Assembly (NCBI GenBank): GCA_965602945.1
Contig: CBFDBC010000226.1
Location: 1-5,296, forward strand
Direction of reading: 5' to 3'
Source of the DNA: JAUXEH01 sp965602945
Lineage (GTDB): Bacteria; Acidobacteriota; Aminicenantia; Aminicenantales; Aminicenantaceae
DNA: 5,296 nucleotides
Shown: in pieces, positions 1 to 5,102 of the stretch
How the letters are laid out: every line of letters begins with the position of its first letter
Numbering within the stretch: the stretch's first letter is position 1
Position numbers and translations under genes: made by a program
Notes under the pieces: model-generated
The model's input: only the letters and a program-made list of their open reading frames with translations
The model's database searches: none
What the model was told of the DNA's origin: nothing

Positions 1-85
1 TGATACCTTTAGCAATACTTTCCAATACTTTTTGAGTGGTTCCAGTGGGTGAAAAATAGATGAGTTTTACCTGTTTAACTTCCAT
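1..85 (-). CDS. Flavodoxin-like / EFR1-type ferredoxin-flavodoxin protein, N-terminus only
   Basis: Only the first 28 codons lie in the window; the gene runs off the left edge. The visible protein starts MEVKQVKLIYFSPTGTTQKV. A short beta strand (KLIYFS) runs into the loop SPTGTTQK at about residues 12-19, which is the phosphate-binding loop of flavodoxin folds that hold FMN. A perfect Shine-Dalgarno AGGAGG (94-99) lies 8 nt before the ATG and fixes the start. In many anaerobes this N-terminus belongs to EFR1-type proteins, which fuse a flavodoxin domain to a ferredoxin domain with two 4Fe-4S clusters, but the ferredoxin part is not visible, so a plain flavodoxin is possible. Its role would be cytoplasmic electron transfer. 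It is the first gene beyond the tRNA-Arg relic, so it could be cargo of an integrated element; that is inference. Confidence 0.72.
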   Translation of the reverse strand, partial: MEVKQVKLIYFSPTGTTQKVLESIAKGI

Positions 86-115
86 TGTTATTTCCTCCTG
101 CTCATATTAGGTTAT

Positions 116-144
116 AATTTAACGTGATTTCTTTATACAGTCCA
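116..144 (-). promoter_or_regulatory. Possible promoter of the flavodoxin-like gene
   Basis: Read leftward, TGGACT (139-144, -35-like, 4 of 6 matches) and TAAATT (116-121, -10-like, 4 of 6 matches) are separated by exactly 17 nt in an AT-rich stretch upstream of the start at 85. Both boxes are imperfect, and other AT-rich hexamers nearby (TATAAA at 132-137, TATAAC at 111-116) could serve instead. Confidence 0.3.
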
Positions 145-189
145 TAGAACATCCGTCGATTGTCATTATTTGAGACAGACTCCTTCACA

Positions 190-249
190 TGTCACAGAAA
201 ATGTCACAGATTTTGCTTACAATCGCCTACGTTTGCTTATGGTTGCTCA
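190..249. repeat. Helically phased heptamer array A
   Basis: Six related heptamers start at 190, 202, 213, 223, 233 and 243: TGTCACA, TGTCACA, TTGCTTA, TCGCCTA, TTGCTTA, TTGCTCA. The steps are 12, 11, 10, 10 and 10 bp, so all motifs face one side of the helix. From 202 to 246 the sequence aligns without gaps to array B from 383, with about three quarters of positions identical including TGTCAC, ATCGCC and the TTGC blocks. I interpret it as arm-type binding sites of an integrase, lying just beyond the CCA end of the tRNA-Arg relic. Confidence 0.6.
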
Positions 250-279
250 AACGAAAGCTGGCGGATAACTCTGGAAATG

Positions 280-335
280 TGGCACCCCTGGCCGGACTCG
301 AACCGGCGACACACGGATTAGGAATCCGTTGCTCT
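280..335 (-). pseudogene. tRNA-Arg(CCT) 3' fragment, probable att core
   Basis: Read on the minus strand, this is a tRNA from the D-stem 3' strand (GAGC) to an encoded CCA. The anticodon stem ACGGA/TCCGT closes the loop TTCCTAA with anticodon CCT. A 5-nt variable region, a T arm with perfect 5-bp stem (GCCGG/CCGGC) and loop TTCGAGT, the acceptor 3' strand CAGGGGT, discriminator G and CCA follow. Upstream, the expected 5' half (acceptor ACCCCTG and D-stem GCTC) is missing. A weak ACCCCAG lies nearby, but the spacing and the D arm do not fit a tRNA. It is therefore a 3' portion, as left or carried by elements that integrate into tRNA genes. It should not be counted as a working tRNA. Confidence 0.8.
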
Positions 336-361
336 GATTCTTATTCTGGGGTCTTCCTCCT

Positions 362-430
362 TGTCACCAATTTGTCATCATTTGTCACCAAAATTGCGTA
401 GAATCGCCGAATTTTGCGTAGTTTTGCAGA
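362..430. repeat. Helically phased heptamer array B
   Basis: Seven heptamers start at 362, 373, 383, 394, 404, 414 and 424: TGTCACC, TGTCATC, TGTCACC, TTGCGTA, TCGCCGA, TTGCGTA, TTGCAGA. The steps are 11, 10, 11, 10, 10 and 10 bp. This is the longest and cleanest of the four arrays. Two motif classes are visible, a TGTCAC class on the left and a TNGCNTA-like class on the right, in the same order and orientation as in array A. Arm sites at roughly 10-bp spacing are known from the lambda P' arm. The assignment to an integrase is inferred from this layout and the adjacent tRNA core. Confidence 0.62.
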
Positions 431-459
431 AGTGTAAAAAATTGGAATAATGCACTTCT
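428..459. repeat. 7-bp inverted repeat with AT-rich spacer
   Basis: AGAAGTG (428-434) and CACTTCT (453-459) are perfect inverted repeats around an 18-nt AT-rich spacer. The left arm overlaps the last heptamer of array B. It could be an accessory-protein site (DNA bending or excisionase) at the edge of the att region or a weak hairpin. Beyond it, 460-581 shows no gene, tRNA or array that I can recognise. Confidence 0.35.
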
Positions 460-581
460 CCCTTGATTTCGTTAAATACTAGGTTTTTCAGTAAGTTGCC
501 GGCTATTAATGCGTTACGAAAAAGCTTAAGATTTTTTCCTGGAGGATTTTAAGTCCCTTGCGTCACACAGACCTCTCCCCG

Positions 582-640
582 TGTAACGCCGGTGTCACAA
601 ATTTTGACTAAAAACGCCTAATTATGGATATTGGTGCATA
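582..640. repeat. Helically phased heptamer array C
   Basis: Heptamers start at 582, 593, 604, 614, 624 and 634: TGTAACG, TGTCACA, TTGACTA, ACGCCTA, ATGGATA, GTGCATA, with steps of 11, 11, 10, 10 and 10 bp. The stretch 593-637 aligns without gaps to array A from 202, for example the shared TGTCACA and CGCCTA blocks. It lies beyond the CCA end of the tRNA-Sec relic, the same side as array A relative to tRNA-Arg. Confidence 0.52.
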
Positions 641-663
641 AAGGGAAAACCAGAGAGTACCTC

Positions 664-734
664 TGGCGGGAAGACGTGGGAGTCGAACCCACCCGGGACG
701 GTTTCGCGCCCCACACTGGTTTTGAAGACCAGTG
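664..734 (-). pseudogene. selC: tRNA-Sec (selC) 3' fragment, probable att core
   Basis: On the minus strand this reads as the 3' part of a selenocysteine tRNA: anticodon stem CACTGGT/ACCAGTG around loop CTTCAAA (anticodon TCA), then a long extra arm that can pair GGGGCG with CGTCCC, a T arm GTGGG/CCCAC with loop TTCGACT, an 8-nt acceptor 3' strand GTCTTCCC, discriminator G and CCA. The long extra arm and 8-nt acceptor are hallmarks of tRNA-Sec. The matching 5' acceptor GGGAAGAC and the D arm are absent upstream; that side carries an odd palindrome (726-738) and AT-rich DNA. It is a 3' relic or attachment core, not a functional gene. An intact selC should exist elsewhere in this genome or in the genome the element came from. 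Confidence 0.82.
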
Positions 735-791
735 GTCTTTTACACTAAAACAGAGTTTGCACAAAAAACGCACTCTAACCCAAGAAAAAAA

Positions 792-850
792 TTGACGCAA
801 AATTGACGCAGACATGCCATTTTACGCTGAGAATAGCCCAAAATAACATA
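792..850. repeat. Helically phased heptamer array D
   Basis: TTGACGC is repeated at 792 and 803, followed in phase by ATGCCAT (814), ACGCTGA (824), TAGCCCA (834) and TAACATA (844), with steps of 11, 11, 10, 10 and 10 bp. It is the most diverged array: the first two motifs are strong, the last three are supported mainly by spacing and by resemblance of the stretch around 823-838 to 394-408 in array B. It lies between the tRNA-Sec relic and the intact tRNA-Lys, so it could belong to either. Confidence 0.42.
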
Positions 851-905
851 CTCTCACGGAAAAGTTAACCAAAAGGAAACTATTGGAAATTAAGGGGTTA
901 AGGTA

Positions 906-978
906 TGACCCGTGTAGGAATCGAACCTACAACCTGCTGATTAAGAGTCAGCTGCTCTGCCAGTTGAGCTAACGGGCC
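906..978 (-). tRNA. tRNA-Lys(CTT), complete
   Basis: The minus strand folds into a full 73-nt cloverleaf: acceptor GGCCCGT with ACGGGTC (one G-T wobble at the second pair), D stem GCTC/GAGC with loop AACTGGCA, anticodon stem GCTGA/TCAGC with loop CTCTTAA (anticodon CTT, lysine), variable AGGTT, and T stem GTAGG/CCTAC with loop TTCGATT. The discriminator is A at 906. CCA is not encoded (TAC follows), unlike the two relics to the left, which do carry CCA; this hints that the relics come from a different source. A strong promoter lies just upstream. No hairpin with a T-run is obvious after its 3' end, so transcription may continue toward the relics. Confidence 0.96.
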
Positions 979-991
979 ATAAAGTCTGCTT

Positions 992-1020
992 ATTTTAGGA
1001 AAATCGCCCGAAGATGTCAA
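992..1020 (-). promoter_or_regulatory. Near-consensus sigma-70 promoter of tRNA-Lys
   Basis: Read leftward, a perfect -35 TTGACA (1015-1020) and a -10 TAAAAT (992-997, 5 of 6) are separated by exactly 17 nt. Transcription would start near 985, about 7 nt before the mature tRNA 5' end at 978. This is one of the clearest promoters in the window. Confidence 0.8.
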
Positions 1021-1030
1021 TGATAGCAGG

Positions 1031-1065
1031 GAGATTGCTTCGTCGCTGCGCTCCTCGCAATGACA
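1031..1065. repeat. Dispersed palindromic repeat (spurious CEERSDEAI type)
   Basis: A 35-bp unit with outer inverted ends ATTGC/GCAAT (in the + strand, ATTGCTTCGTCGCTGCGCTC then CTCGCAAT). When translated on the minus strand it gives CHCEERSDEAISLL, a peptide I recognise as a very common artefact from dispersed intergenic repeats in many bacterial genomes. Only one copy is in the window. It separates the tRNA-Lys promoter from the rmuC promoter and may form a hairpin in either transcript. Confidence 0.75.
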
Positions 1066-1091
1066 ACGACGGCACACCATGATATGAGGGC

Positions 1092-1121
1092 TCGCCATGA
1101 CAGGATGAGACGGTGTATAAT
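1092..1121 (+). promoter_or_regulatory. Probable rmuC promoter
   Basis: A perfect -10 TATAAT at 1116-1121 is preceded, after an 18-nt spacer, by TCGCCA (1092-1097), which matches the -35 consensus at 4 of 6 positions. Initiation would fall near 1128. The leader would then be only about 14 nt to the ATG at 1142, and the upstream in-frame ATG at 1130 would be almost leaderless. Confidence 0.5.
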
Positions 1122-1141
1122 GGCAGGAAATGGAAGGCGGC

Positions 1142-2215
1142 ATGAACCTAAACCTGTTTCTTTTTATCCTGGCGGGACTGCTGTTAGTGCTGTTCGCGGT
1201 GCTGGTGTGGACAATCCGGAACACGGCGCGCAGGATCGAAGACCTCAAACGAGCACAGGCGGAGGAAGGCTCCTCAGACGACAAGGCGCTGAACCTCATG
1301 CAGAATCAGATCGGGCAGCTCACCAGCCAGCTCAACCAGCAGCTGCACAACATGAGCAGCCAGTTCCAGAAGACCACGGGAGACATAGGCGGCACCCTGG
1401 GTGATGTCAAGAAAGACCTAGGCAAGATGGAGGCCGCGACCCGGCAGGTCTTGGAGAAGGCCCAGGATATCGCCAACCTGGAGAACCTGCTGCGGGCTCC
1501 CAAGTTCCGGGGTGGGCTGGGTGAGCTTTTCCTGGGCGACCTGCTGTCCCAGGTCCTGCCGCCCGCGCATTACACGCTGCAGCACAGGTTCAAGAGCGGC
1601 GAGGTGGTGGATGCCGTAGCCCGGATCGGCCAGAACATGGTCCCCATCGACTCCAAGTTCCCCCTGGAGAATTTCAAGCGACACCTGGCGGAAGAGGAGT
1701 CCAAGGAAAAAGAGGACCTGAGGAAGAAGTTCGTAACCGACGTCAAGAAACACATCGATGCCATCGCCAAGAAATACATCCTGCCGGATGAGGGCACCTA
1801 TGACTTCGCCCTGATGTACATCCCGGCCGAAAACATATACTACGAGACCATCCTCAAGGAAGAGGCCTTGGCACAGGAGCGAAACATATTAACCTATGCC
1901 ATCCAAAAGCGGGTCATCCCGGTCTCACCCAATTCCTTCTTCGCCTACCTGCAGGTGATCGTGCTGGGGCTCAAGGGCATGCAGATCGAAAAATCGGCCC
2001 GGTCCATCTTCCAGTCCCTCTCCCGCCTGCAGGGAGACCTCGGCCGGTTCCGGGACACCTTTCAGAAGATCGGAACCCACCTCACCAATGCCGGCAGCAA
2101 GTTCGACGAGGCGGACAAGCGCCTGGGCAAATTCACGGACAAACTGGATCAACTCAGCGCCCACGAGCCCGAGCAGATTCAGGAAAAGAAGGAAGAGCCA
2201 GAACTGCCGGAATAG
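1142..2215 (+). CDS. rmuC: RmuC family protein (DNA recombination protein RmuC)
   Basis: RmuC proteins limit DNA inversions and rearrangements. They have a predicted nuclease-like fold, but no reaction is firmly established. This 357-aa protein has an N-terminal membrane anchor (about residues 3-24), a charged coiled-coil stretch rich in Q, K and E (about 27-115), and the RmuC domain (about 115-320). Characteristic blocks are FRGGLGELFLGDLL (122-135; family members usually have W in place of the first L), PIDSKFPLENF (168-178) and DFALMYIPAE (221-230). The acidic tail EKKEEPELPE is probably disordered. I chose ATG 1142 because GGAAGG (1132-1137) sits just before it and the protein then begins directly with the hydrophobic anchor. 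ATG 1130 adds four residues but has almost no leader. It converges with the methyltransferase gene, leaving 16 bp between stops. Confidence 0.9.
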   Translation: MNLNLFLFILAGLLLVLFAVLVWTIRNTARRIEDLKRAQAEEGSSDDKALNLMQNQIGQLTSQLNQQLHNMSSQFQKTTGDIGGTLGDVKKDLGKMEAATRQVLEKAQDIANLENLLRAPKFRGGLGELFLGDLLSQVLPPAHYTLQHRFKSGEVVDAVARIGQNMVPIDSKFPLENFKRHLAEEESKEKEDLRKKFVTDVKKHIDAIAKKYILPDEGTYDFALMYIPAENIYYETILKEEALAQERNILTYAIQKRVIPVSPNSFFAYLQVIVLGLKGMQIEKSARSIFQSLSRLQGDLGRFRDTFQKIGTHLTNAGSKFDEADKRLGKFTDKLDQLSAHEPEQIQEKKEEPELPE

Positions 2216-2231
2216 GCGCCGGCGCTAATTC
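2216..2231. other. Convergent gene junction with GC palindrome
   Basis: Two opposing stop codons are separated by 16 bp that contain the perfect 10-bp palindrome GCGCCGGCGC (2216-2225). There is no T-run on either side and no loop, so it is not a convincing intrinsic terminator; the two transcripts probably overlap. Confidence 0.4.
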
Positions 2232-3278
2232 TCAATCCCGCCTTTCGAGCAGGGATACCGTTTCCAGGAACCTGGTGAACGGAAACATGTCCAGGGCGGA
2301 AATCCGGCTGAGAGAATACCCGGCGGACCTCCACACTTCCAAGTCTCTGAAATGGGTCTGCGGAAAACAGGAGACCAGGCAGACCTCCCGGGGATTCAGA
2401 GCGGCGATCGCCCGGATAGTCTGGGCCCGGCATCCGGAGCGAGGGGGATCCAGGAGCACCAGGTCATGGGGCCGCATGTCAATCTTCGGAATCCGGGCTT
2501 CCACCGCCGCGCAGATATACCGGGCTCGAGAGAAGCCCATCCGTTCTGCATTCAGTCTCGCAGATTCAACAGCCTTGGAGTGATTGTCCACACCAAGGAC
2601 CGGGGTGTCGGAAGAACCCAGGAACAGGGAAAAGAGACCTACACCGCAGTAGAGGTCGACGATCGCACGGCCTTCAGATACTCGCGAGATGTTCCGCACC
2701 TCTTGCAGCAGAGGGGACGTCAAGCCAGGATGCGACTGGAAGAAAGCGCTGTGATGGGCCAGAAACTCCCGGCCGTCGATCCGGTGCCGGATCCACTCGT
2801 CCCCGAAGGATTCGCGGCGGGAGGGTACGGCCACGCCGAGTATCTCAGGGATGTGGGACAGGAGCTCCGCGGCTAGTGGCTCGTAGCTATTCCCCCCCAT
2901 TCCTCGTTTTACCGAGAGCGTGAGGTGGAACTCCTGCCGGCCATGGGCCAGCTTCACCTCGAATCCGTCCACCGGGAGATCCGCATAGCTTGAAAGCAGG
3001 GAGGTTTGCAGCTTCCTGACCACGTCCCGCGCCCATCCCGGGAGGATCCAGAGCATGTCTTCGACCGGCACCTCTCCGGCCGCGGGATCTGTCCCGCACA
3101 CGCGGTTTGTCTCGGGGCCGCTGTAGATCTTGAACTTGGCGCGGCTGCGAAAGCCGCTCTCCCCGGGGGCATGGATGATCCGGGGGCGACATGACCCATA
3201 GCCGAGACGATCCAGCCCGGAATGCAGAGAGCTGGTCTTTTGTTCCAGATGGCTTTGATAGGCCTTCTCTCGATCCAT
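2232..3278 (-). CDS. TrmA/RlmC/RlmD-family RNA (uracil-C5) methyltransferase
   Basis: A SAM-dependent enzyme predicted to make 5-methyluridine in tRNA or 23S rRNA. The 348-aa protein has GFRSRAKFKI (42-51, substrate domain), FFQSHP (179-184), the SAM loop VDLYCGVGLFS (207-217), DPPRSG (277-282), the putative nucleophile C304 in VSCFPQ, and E339 in DMFPFTRFLET, the general base. The C304-E339 spacing of 35 equals that of E. coli RlmD (C389 and E424). It lacks an N-terminal TRAM domain and the Fe-S cysteines (CGGC region), so by length and layout it resembles TrmA or RlmC; the exact target uridine cannot be told. The usual SCNP is SCFP here. No good Shine-Dalgarno precedes the ATG, but an in-frame TGA at 3291-3293 rules out a much longer start. 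It follows the permease gene by 48 bp. Confidence 0.88.
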   Translation of the reverse strand: MDREKAYQSHLEQKTSSLHSGLDRLGYGSCRPRIIHAPGESGFRSRAKFKIYSGPETNRVCGTDPAAGEVPVEDMLWILPGWARDVVRKLQTSLLSSYADLPVDGFEVKLAHGRQEFHLTLSVKRGMGGNSYEPLAAELLSHIPEILGVAVPSRRESFGDEWIRHRIDGREFLAHHSAFFQSHPGLTSPLLQEVRNISRVSEGRAIVDLYCGVGLFSLFLGSSDTPVLGVDNHSKAVESARLNAERMGFSRARYICAAVEARIPKIDMRPHDLVLLDPPRSGCRAQTIRAIAALNPREVCLVSCFPQTHFRDLEVWRSAGYSLSRISALDMFPFTRFLETVSLLERRD

Positions 3279-3326
3279 GGTTCGGCCAACTCAACCCACA
3301 GTGGGGATCTCACTTCACCCCCGAGG

Positions 3327-4091
3327 CTAAAGGGTCTCGCTCTTCTCGAAAAAATAGGCCCCCAACGCGATCATGAACAAGGAGAAGAAGAGCATTATTC
3401 CGAGATCCAGCCAGACGGGCAGGGACGAGACACCGATGAGCACGGCCCGCAGCCCGTCCACGCCATAGGTCAGGGGGTCTGCATACGCGAGGATTCTCAG
3501 CCAGACAGGCAGGTTCTCCAGAGGATAGATGGCGCCGGAAAGGAAGAAGAGAGGGAATATGACAAAGTTCATGACGATGCTGAAGCCCTGCATGTCGCGC
3601 ATCTTGGAGGCGAACACGAGGCCCAGCCCCATGAAGGTCACGGAGATCAGGGTCATGAACACCAGGGCCAGCAGCAGGGACAGCGGCGAGGTAATCCGGA
3701 AGCCCAGGAGAAGGGAGACACAGAGGATGAGCACTCCCTGGATCAACGCTGTGGTGACCCCGCCGGCGATCCGCCCCAGGACGATGGATATACGGCTGAC
3801 CGGCGCCACCATGATCTCCTTGAGGAATCCGAACTCCCGGTCCCAGAGCACGGACAGCCCCCCGAAGGTCGATGAGAACAGGAGGCTCATCCCCAGGATT
3901 CCGGGGACCAGGAAGAGGATGTAGCCCACTCCGTCCTCCATCCCGGGCACGGGCATACGGCGGAACCCCATCCCCAGGAAAGCCAGGAAAAACAGGGGCA
4001 TGGCCAGGGCCCCGAAGATGCGGGACTTGGCGCGTAGGAAGCGCTTCATCTCACGCAGCCAGAGGACCTGGATCGCCGCCGGATCTATCAT
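3327..4091 (-). CDS. ABC-2 type transporter permease
   Basis: The membrane subunit of an ABC exporter, 254 aa. Six hydrophobic segments are visible at about residues 24-42, 56-76, 103-128, 136-160, 171-189 and 226-247. Between the second and third lies REFGFLKEIMVAPVSR (85-100), the conserved cytoplasmic motif of ABC-2 permeases of the DrrB/NodJ class that contacts the ATPase. The segment SGAIYPLENLPVWLR (185-199) is also typical of the family. Its ATG overlaps the stop codon of the ATPase gene in the sequence ATGA (4088-4091), which implies translational coupling and a single complex. Family members export drugs, polysaccharides or other lipophilic compounds; the substrate here cannot be inferred. 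With one ATPase and one permease, the working unit is probably two copies of each. Confidence 0.92.
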   Translation of the reverse strand: MIDPAAIQVLWLREMKRFLRAKSRIFGALAMPLFFLAFLGMGFRRMPVPGMEDGVGYILFLVPGILGMSLLFSSTFGGLSVLWDREFGFLKEIMVAPVSRISIVLGRIAGGVTTALIQGVLILCVSLLLGFRITSPLSLLLALVFMTLISVTFMGLGLVFASKMRDMQGFSIVMNFVIFPLFFLSGAIYPLENLPVWLRILAYADPLTYGVDGLRAVLIGVSSLPVWLDLGIMLFFSLFMIALGAYFFEKSETL

Positions 4092-5086
4092 CGTCTCCGC
4101 CTGAAATGTCCCCGCATCATCGCCCGGTTGCGTTCGCTCTGGCTGGCCTCGCTGTCCCGCATGGTCTTGCCCGTGAAGTGCAGGAAGACGTTTTCCAAGC
4201 TGGGCTTACGCAGGTTGACACAGGTGACGTCGATTCCGTCCTCCTGCGCGATCCGGATGAGCTCCGGGATGCGGCGCTCTCCTTTTTCCATGGTGAGTGT
4301 GAGTGCCGATTCATGCTGTTTGCAGGACTTGATCCACTCGACAGATTCCAGCCTCTCTGCGAATCCGGGGGCATCTCCCTTTACCTCGATGGTAACCACA
4401 TCTCCCCCCAGGATGTCCTTGAGGTTGGCCGGGGTGTCCAGGGCCACAAACCGGCCCCTGTCCATTATGGCCACCCTCCCGCACAGAAAATCCGCCTCCT
4501 CCATGTAATGCGTGGTCAGGATGATGGTCACGGAGTGTTCTGCGTTCAATCTCTTGATGTATTCCCAGATATGGCGGCGCGTCTGGGCGTCCAGGCCGAG
4601 GGTGGGTTCGTCCAGGAACAGCACCTGCGGTCTGTGGATGAGTCCTCGCGCGATCTCCAGGCGGCGTTTCATGCCCCCGGAATAATTCTCGACCAGGACC
4701 CCGGCCTTCTCCTCCAGTTCCACCAGTCCCAGCACCTCGGCGATCCGCTTCCCCCGTTCTTCCCGGCCAAGGCCGTACATCATGGCATGAAAGGTCAGGT
4801 TCTCTCTGCCGGTCAGCTTGGAATCCAGGGCCGGTTCCTGGAACACGACACCGATGCTGCGGCGCACATCGTCCTTGCTGCCGATGACATCATGGCCCGC
4901 CACCCGGGCCCGGCCTGAAGTCGGCTTCAGCAGGGTGGACAGCATGTTTATGGTAGTGGTTTTTCCCGCTCCGTTGGGGCCGAGCAGGCCGAAGAGCTCA
5001 CCGGTCCGGACTTCGAACGACACGTCATCGACGGCCGTAAAATCGTCGAACCGTTTGGTGAGGTTTTCGACCTGGATGGCTGCCAT
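4088..5086 (-). CDS. ABC transporter ATP-binding protein, DrrA/CcmA class
   Basis: The cytoplasmic ATPase that drives the adjacent ABC-2 permease, 332 aa. All nucleotide-binding motifs are intact: Walker A GPNGAGKT (36-43), Q-loop Q83, signature YSGGM (135-139), Walker B VLFLDEP (155-161), D-loop GLD (164-166) and switch histidine H193. A C-terminal domain (about 225-305) ending in PSLENVFLHFTG is the form seen in DrrA-like exporters. An additional tail of about 27 residues, ending in the basic HFRRRR, follows. The start is supported by GGGAG (5094-5098) 7 nt upstream of the ATG. The gene begins 16 bp after the histidine kinase stop and overlaps the permease start by 4 nt, so it sits in the middle of a leftward operon. 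Confidence 0.95.
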   Translation of the reverse strand: MAAIQVENLTKRFDDFTAVDDVSFEVRTGELFGLLGPNGAGKTTTINMLSTLLKPTSGRARVAGHDVIGSKDDVRRSIGVVFQEPALDSKLTGRENLTFHAMMYGLGREERGKRIAEVLGLVELEEKAGVLVENYSGGMKRRLEIARGLIHRPQVLFLDEPTLGLDAQTRRHIWEYIKRLNAEHSVTIILTTHYMEEADFLCGRVAIMDRGRFVALDTPANLKDILGGDVVTIEVKGDAPGFAERLESVEWIKSCKQHESALTLTMEKGERRIPELIRIAQEDGIDVTCVNLRKPSLENVFLHFTGKTMRDSEASQSERNRAMMRGHFRRRR

Positions 5087-5102
5087 CGAGTGCTCCCGCG
5101 GC

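Larger units (their letters stand above)
190..430. mobile_element. attP-like site 1: arm array A, tRNA-Arg core, arm array B
   Basis: A 241-bp unit with the layout of a tyrosine-recombinase attachment site: heptamer array A (190-249), a tRNA-Arg 3' portion containing the anticodon arm (280-335), and heptamer array B (362-430). Phage attP sites of the lambda type have this design, a core with inverted integrase sites around a 7-bp overlap, flanked by arm-type sites, and are about this long. The likely crossover is the 7-nt anticodon loop, flanked by the inverted repeats ACGGA and TCCGT. An integrated element should show arms on only one side of each att site. Arms on both sides suggest tandem elements, a collapsed island or a stranded attP. 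No integrase or excisionase gene is visible here. Confidence 0.55.
582..850. mobile_element. attP-like site 2: arm array C, tRNA-Sec core, arm array D
   Basis: A second unit of the same design, 269 bp long: heptamer array C (582-640), a tRNA-Sec 3' portion (664-734) and heptamer array D (792-850). A weaker extra pair of motifs lies at 757 (TTGCACA) and 768 (ACGCACT). The probable 7-bp crossover is the anticodon loop CTTCAAA, flanked by perfect 7-bp inverted repeats CACTGGT and ACCAGTG, as expected for core-type integrase sites. selC is a well-known integration target for islands and phages. Arms on both sides of the core argue for a complete attP or a tandem-element junction. No recombinase gene is visible. 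Confidence 0.55.

Noticed and set aside
189..401. Open reading frame of 70 codons, containing APLAGLEPATHGLGIRC
   Set aside because: This is the antisense translation of the tRNA-Arg fragment, a well-known artefact peptide, running on through array B. It has no ribosome site or protein-like pattern.
618..815. Leftward open reading frame of 65 codons, containing VWGAKPSRVGSTPTSSR
   Set aside because: It is a sense-strand translation of the tRNA-Sec fragment plus flanking AT-rich DNA, with no family resemblance.
190..850. CRISPR array
   Set aside because: The repeated units are 7 bp at 10-11 bp spacing, not 23-40 bp repeats with unique spacers, and no cas gene is present.
1097..1121. ATGACA (1097-1102) as the -35 box for TATAAT at 1116
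   Set aside because: The spacer would be only 13 nt, too short for a sigma-70 promoter.
898..1299. Leftward open reading frame of 133 codons
   Set aside because: It strings together the antisense of rmuC, the dispersed repeat (CEERSDEAI) and a tRNA-Lys translation (PLAQLAEQLTLNQQVVGSIPTR), all of which are known artefacts.
2216..2225. Intrinsic terminator between rmuC and the methyltransferase gene
   Set aside because: The palindrome has no loop and no T-run on either strand.
3279..3326. Upstream in-frame TGA codon before the methyltransferase start, considered as a selenocysteine codon because selC sequence is present
   Set aside because: A second in-frame TGA (3315-3317) follows close behind, the intervening residues do not match the family, and the TrmA-like length from 3278 is already complete.
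3872..4918. Long rightward open reading frame of 348 codons opposite the ABC genes
   Set aside because: It is a shadow of two strongly conserved ABC genes on the other strand. Its composition is rich in G, P, H and R with no recognisable domain.
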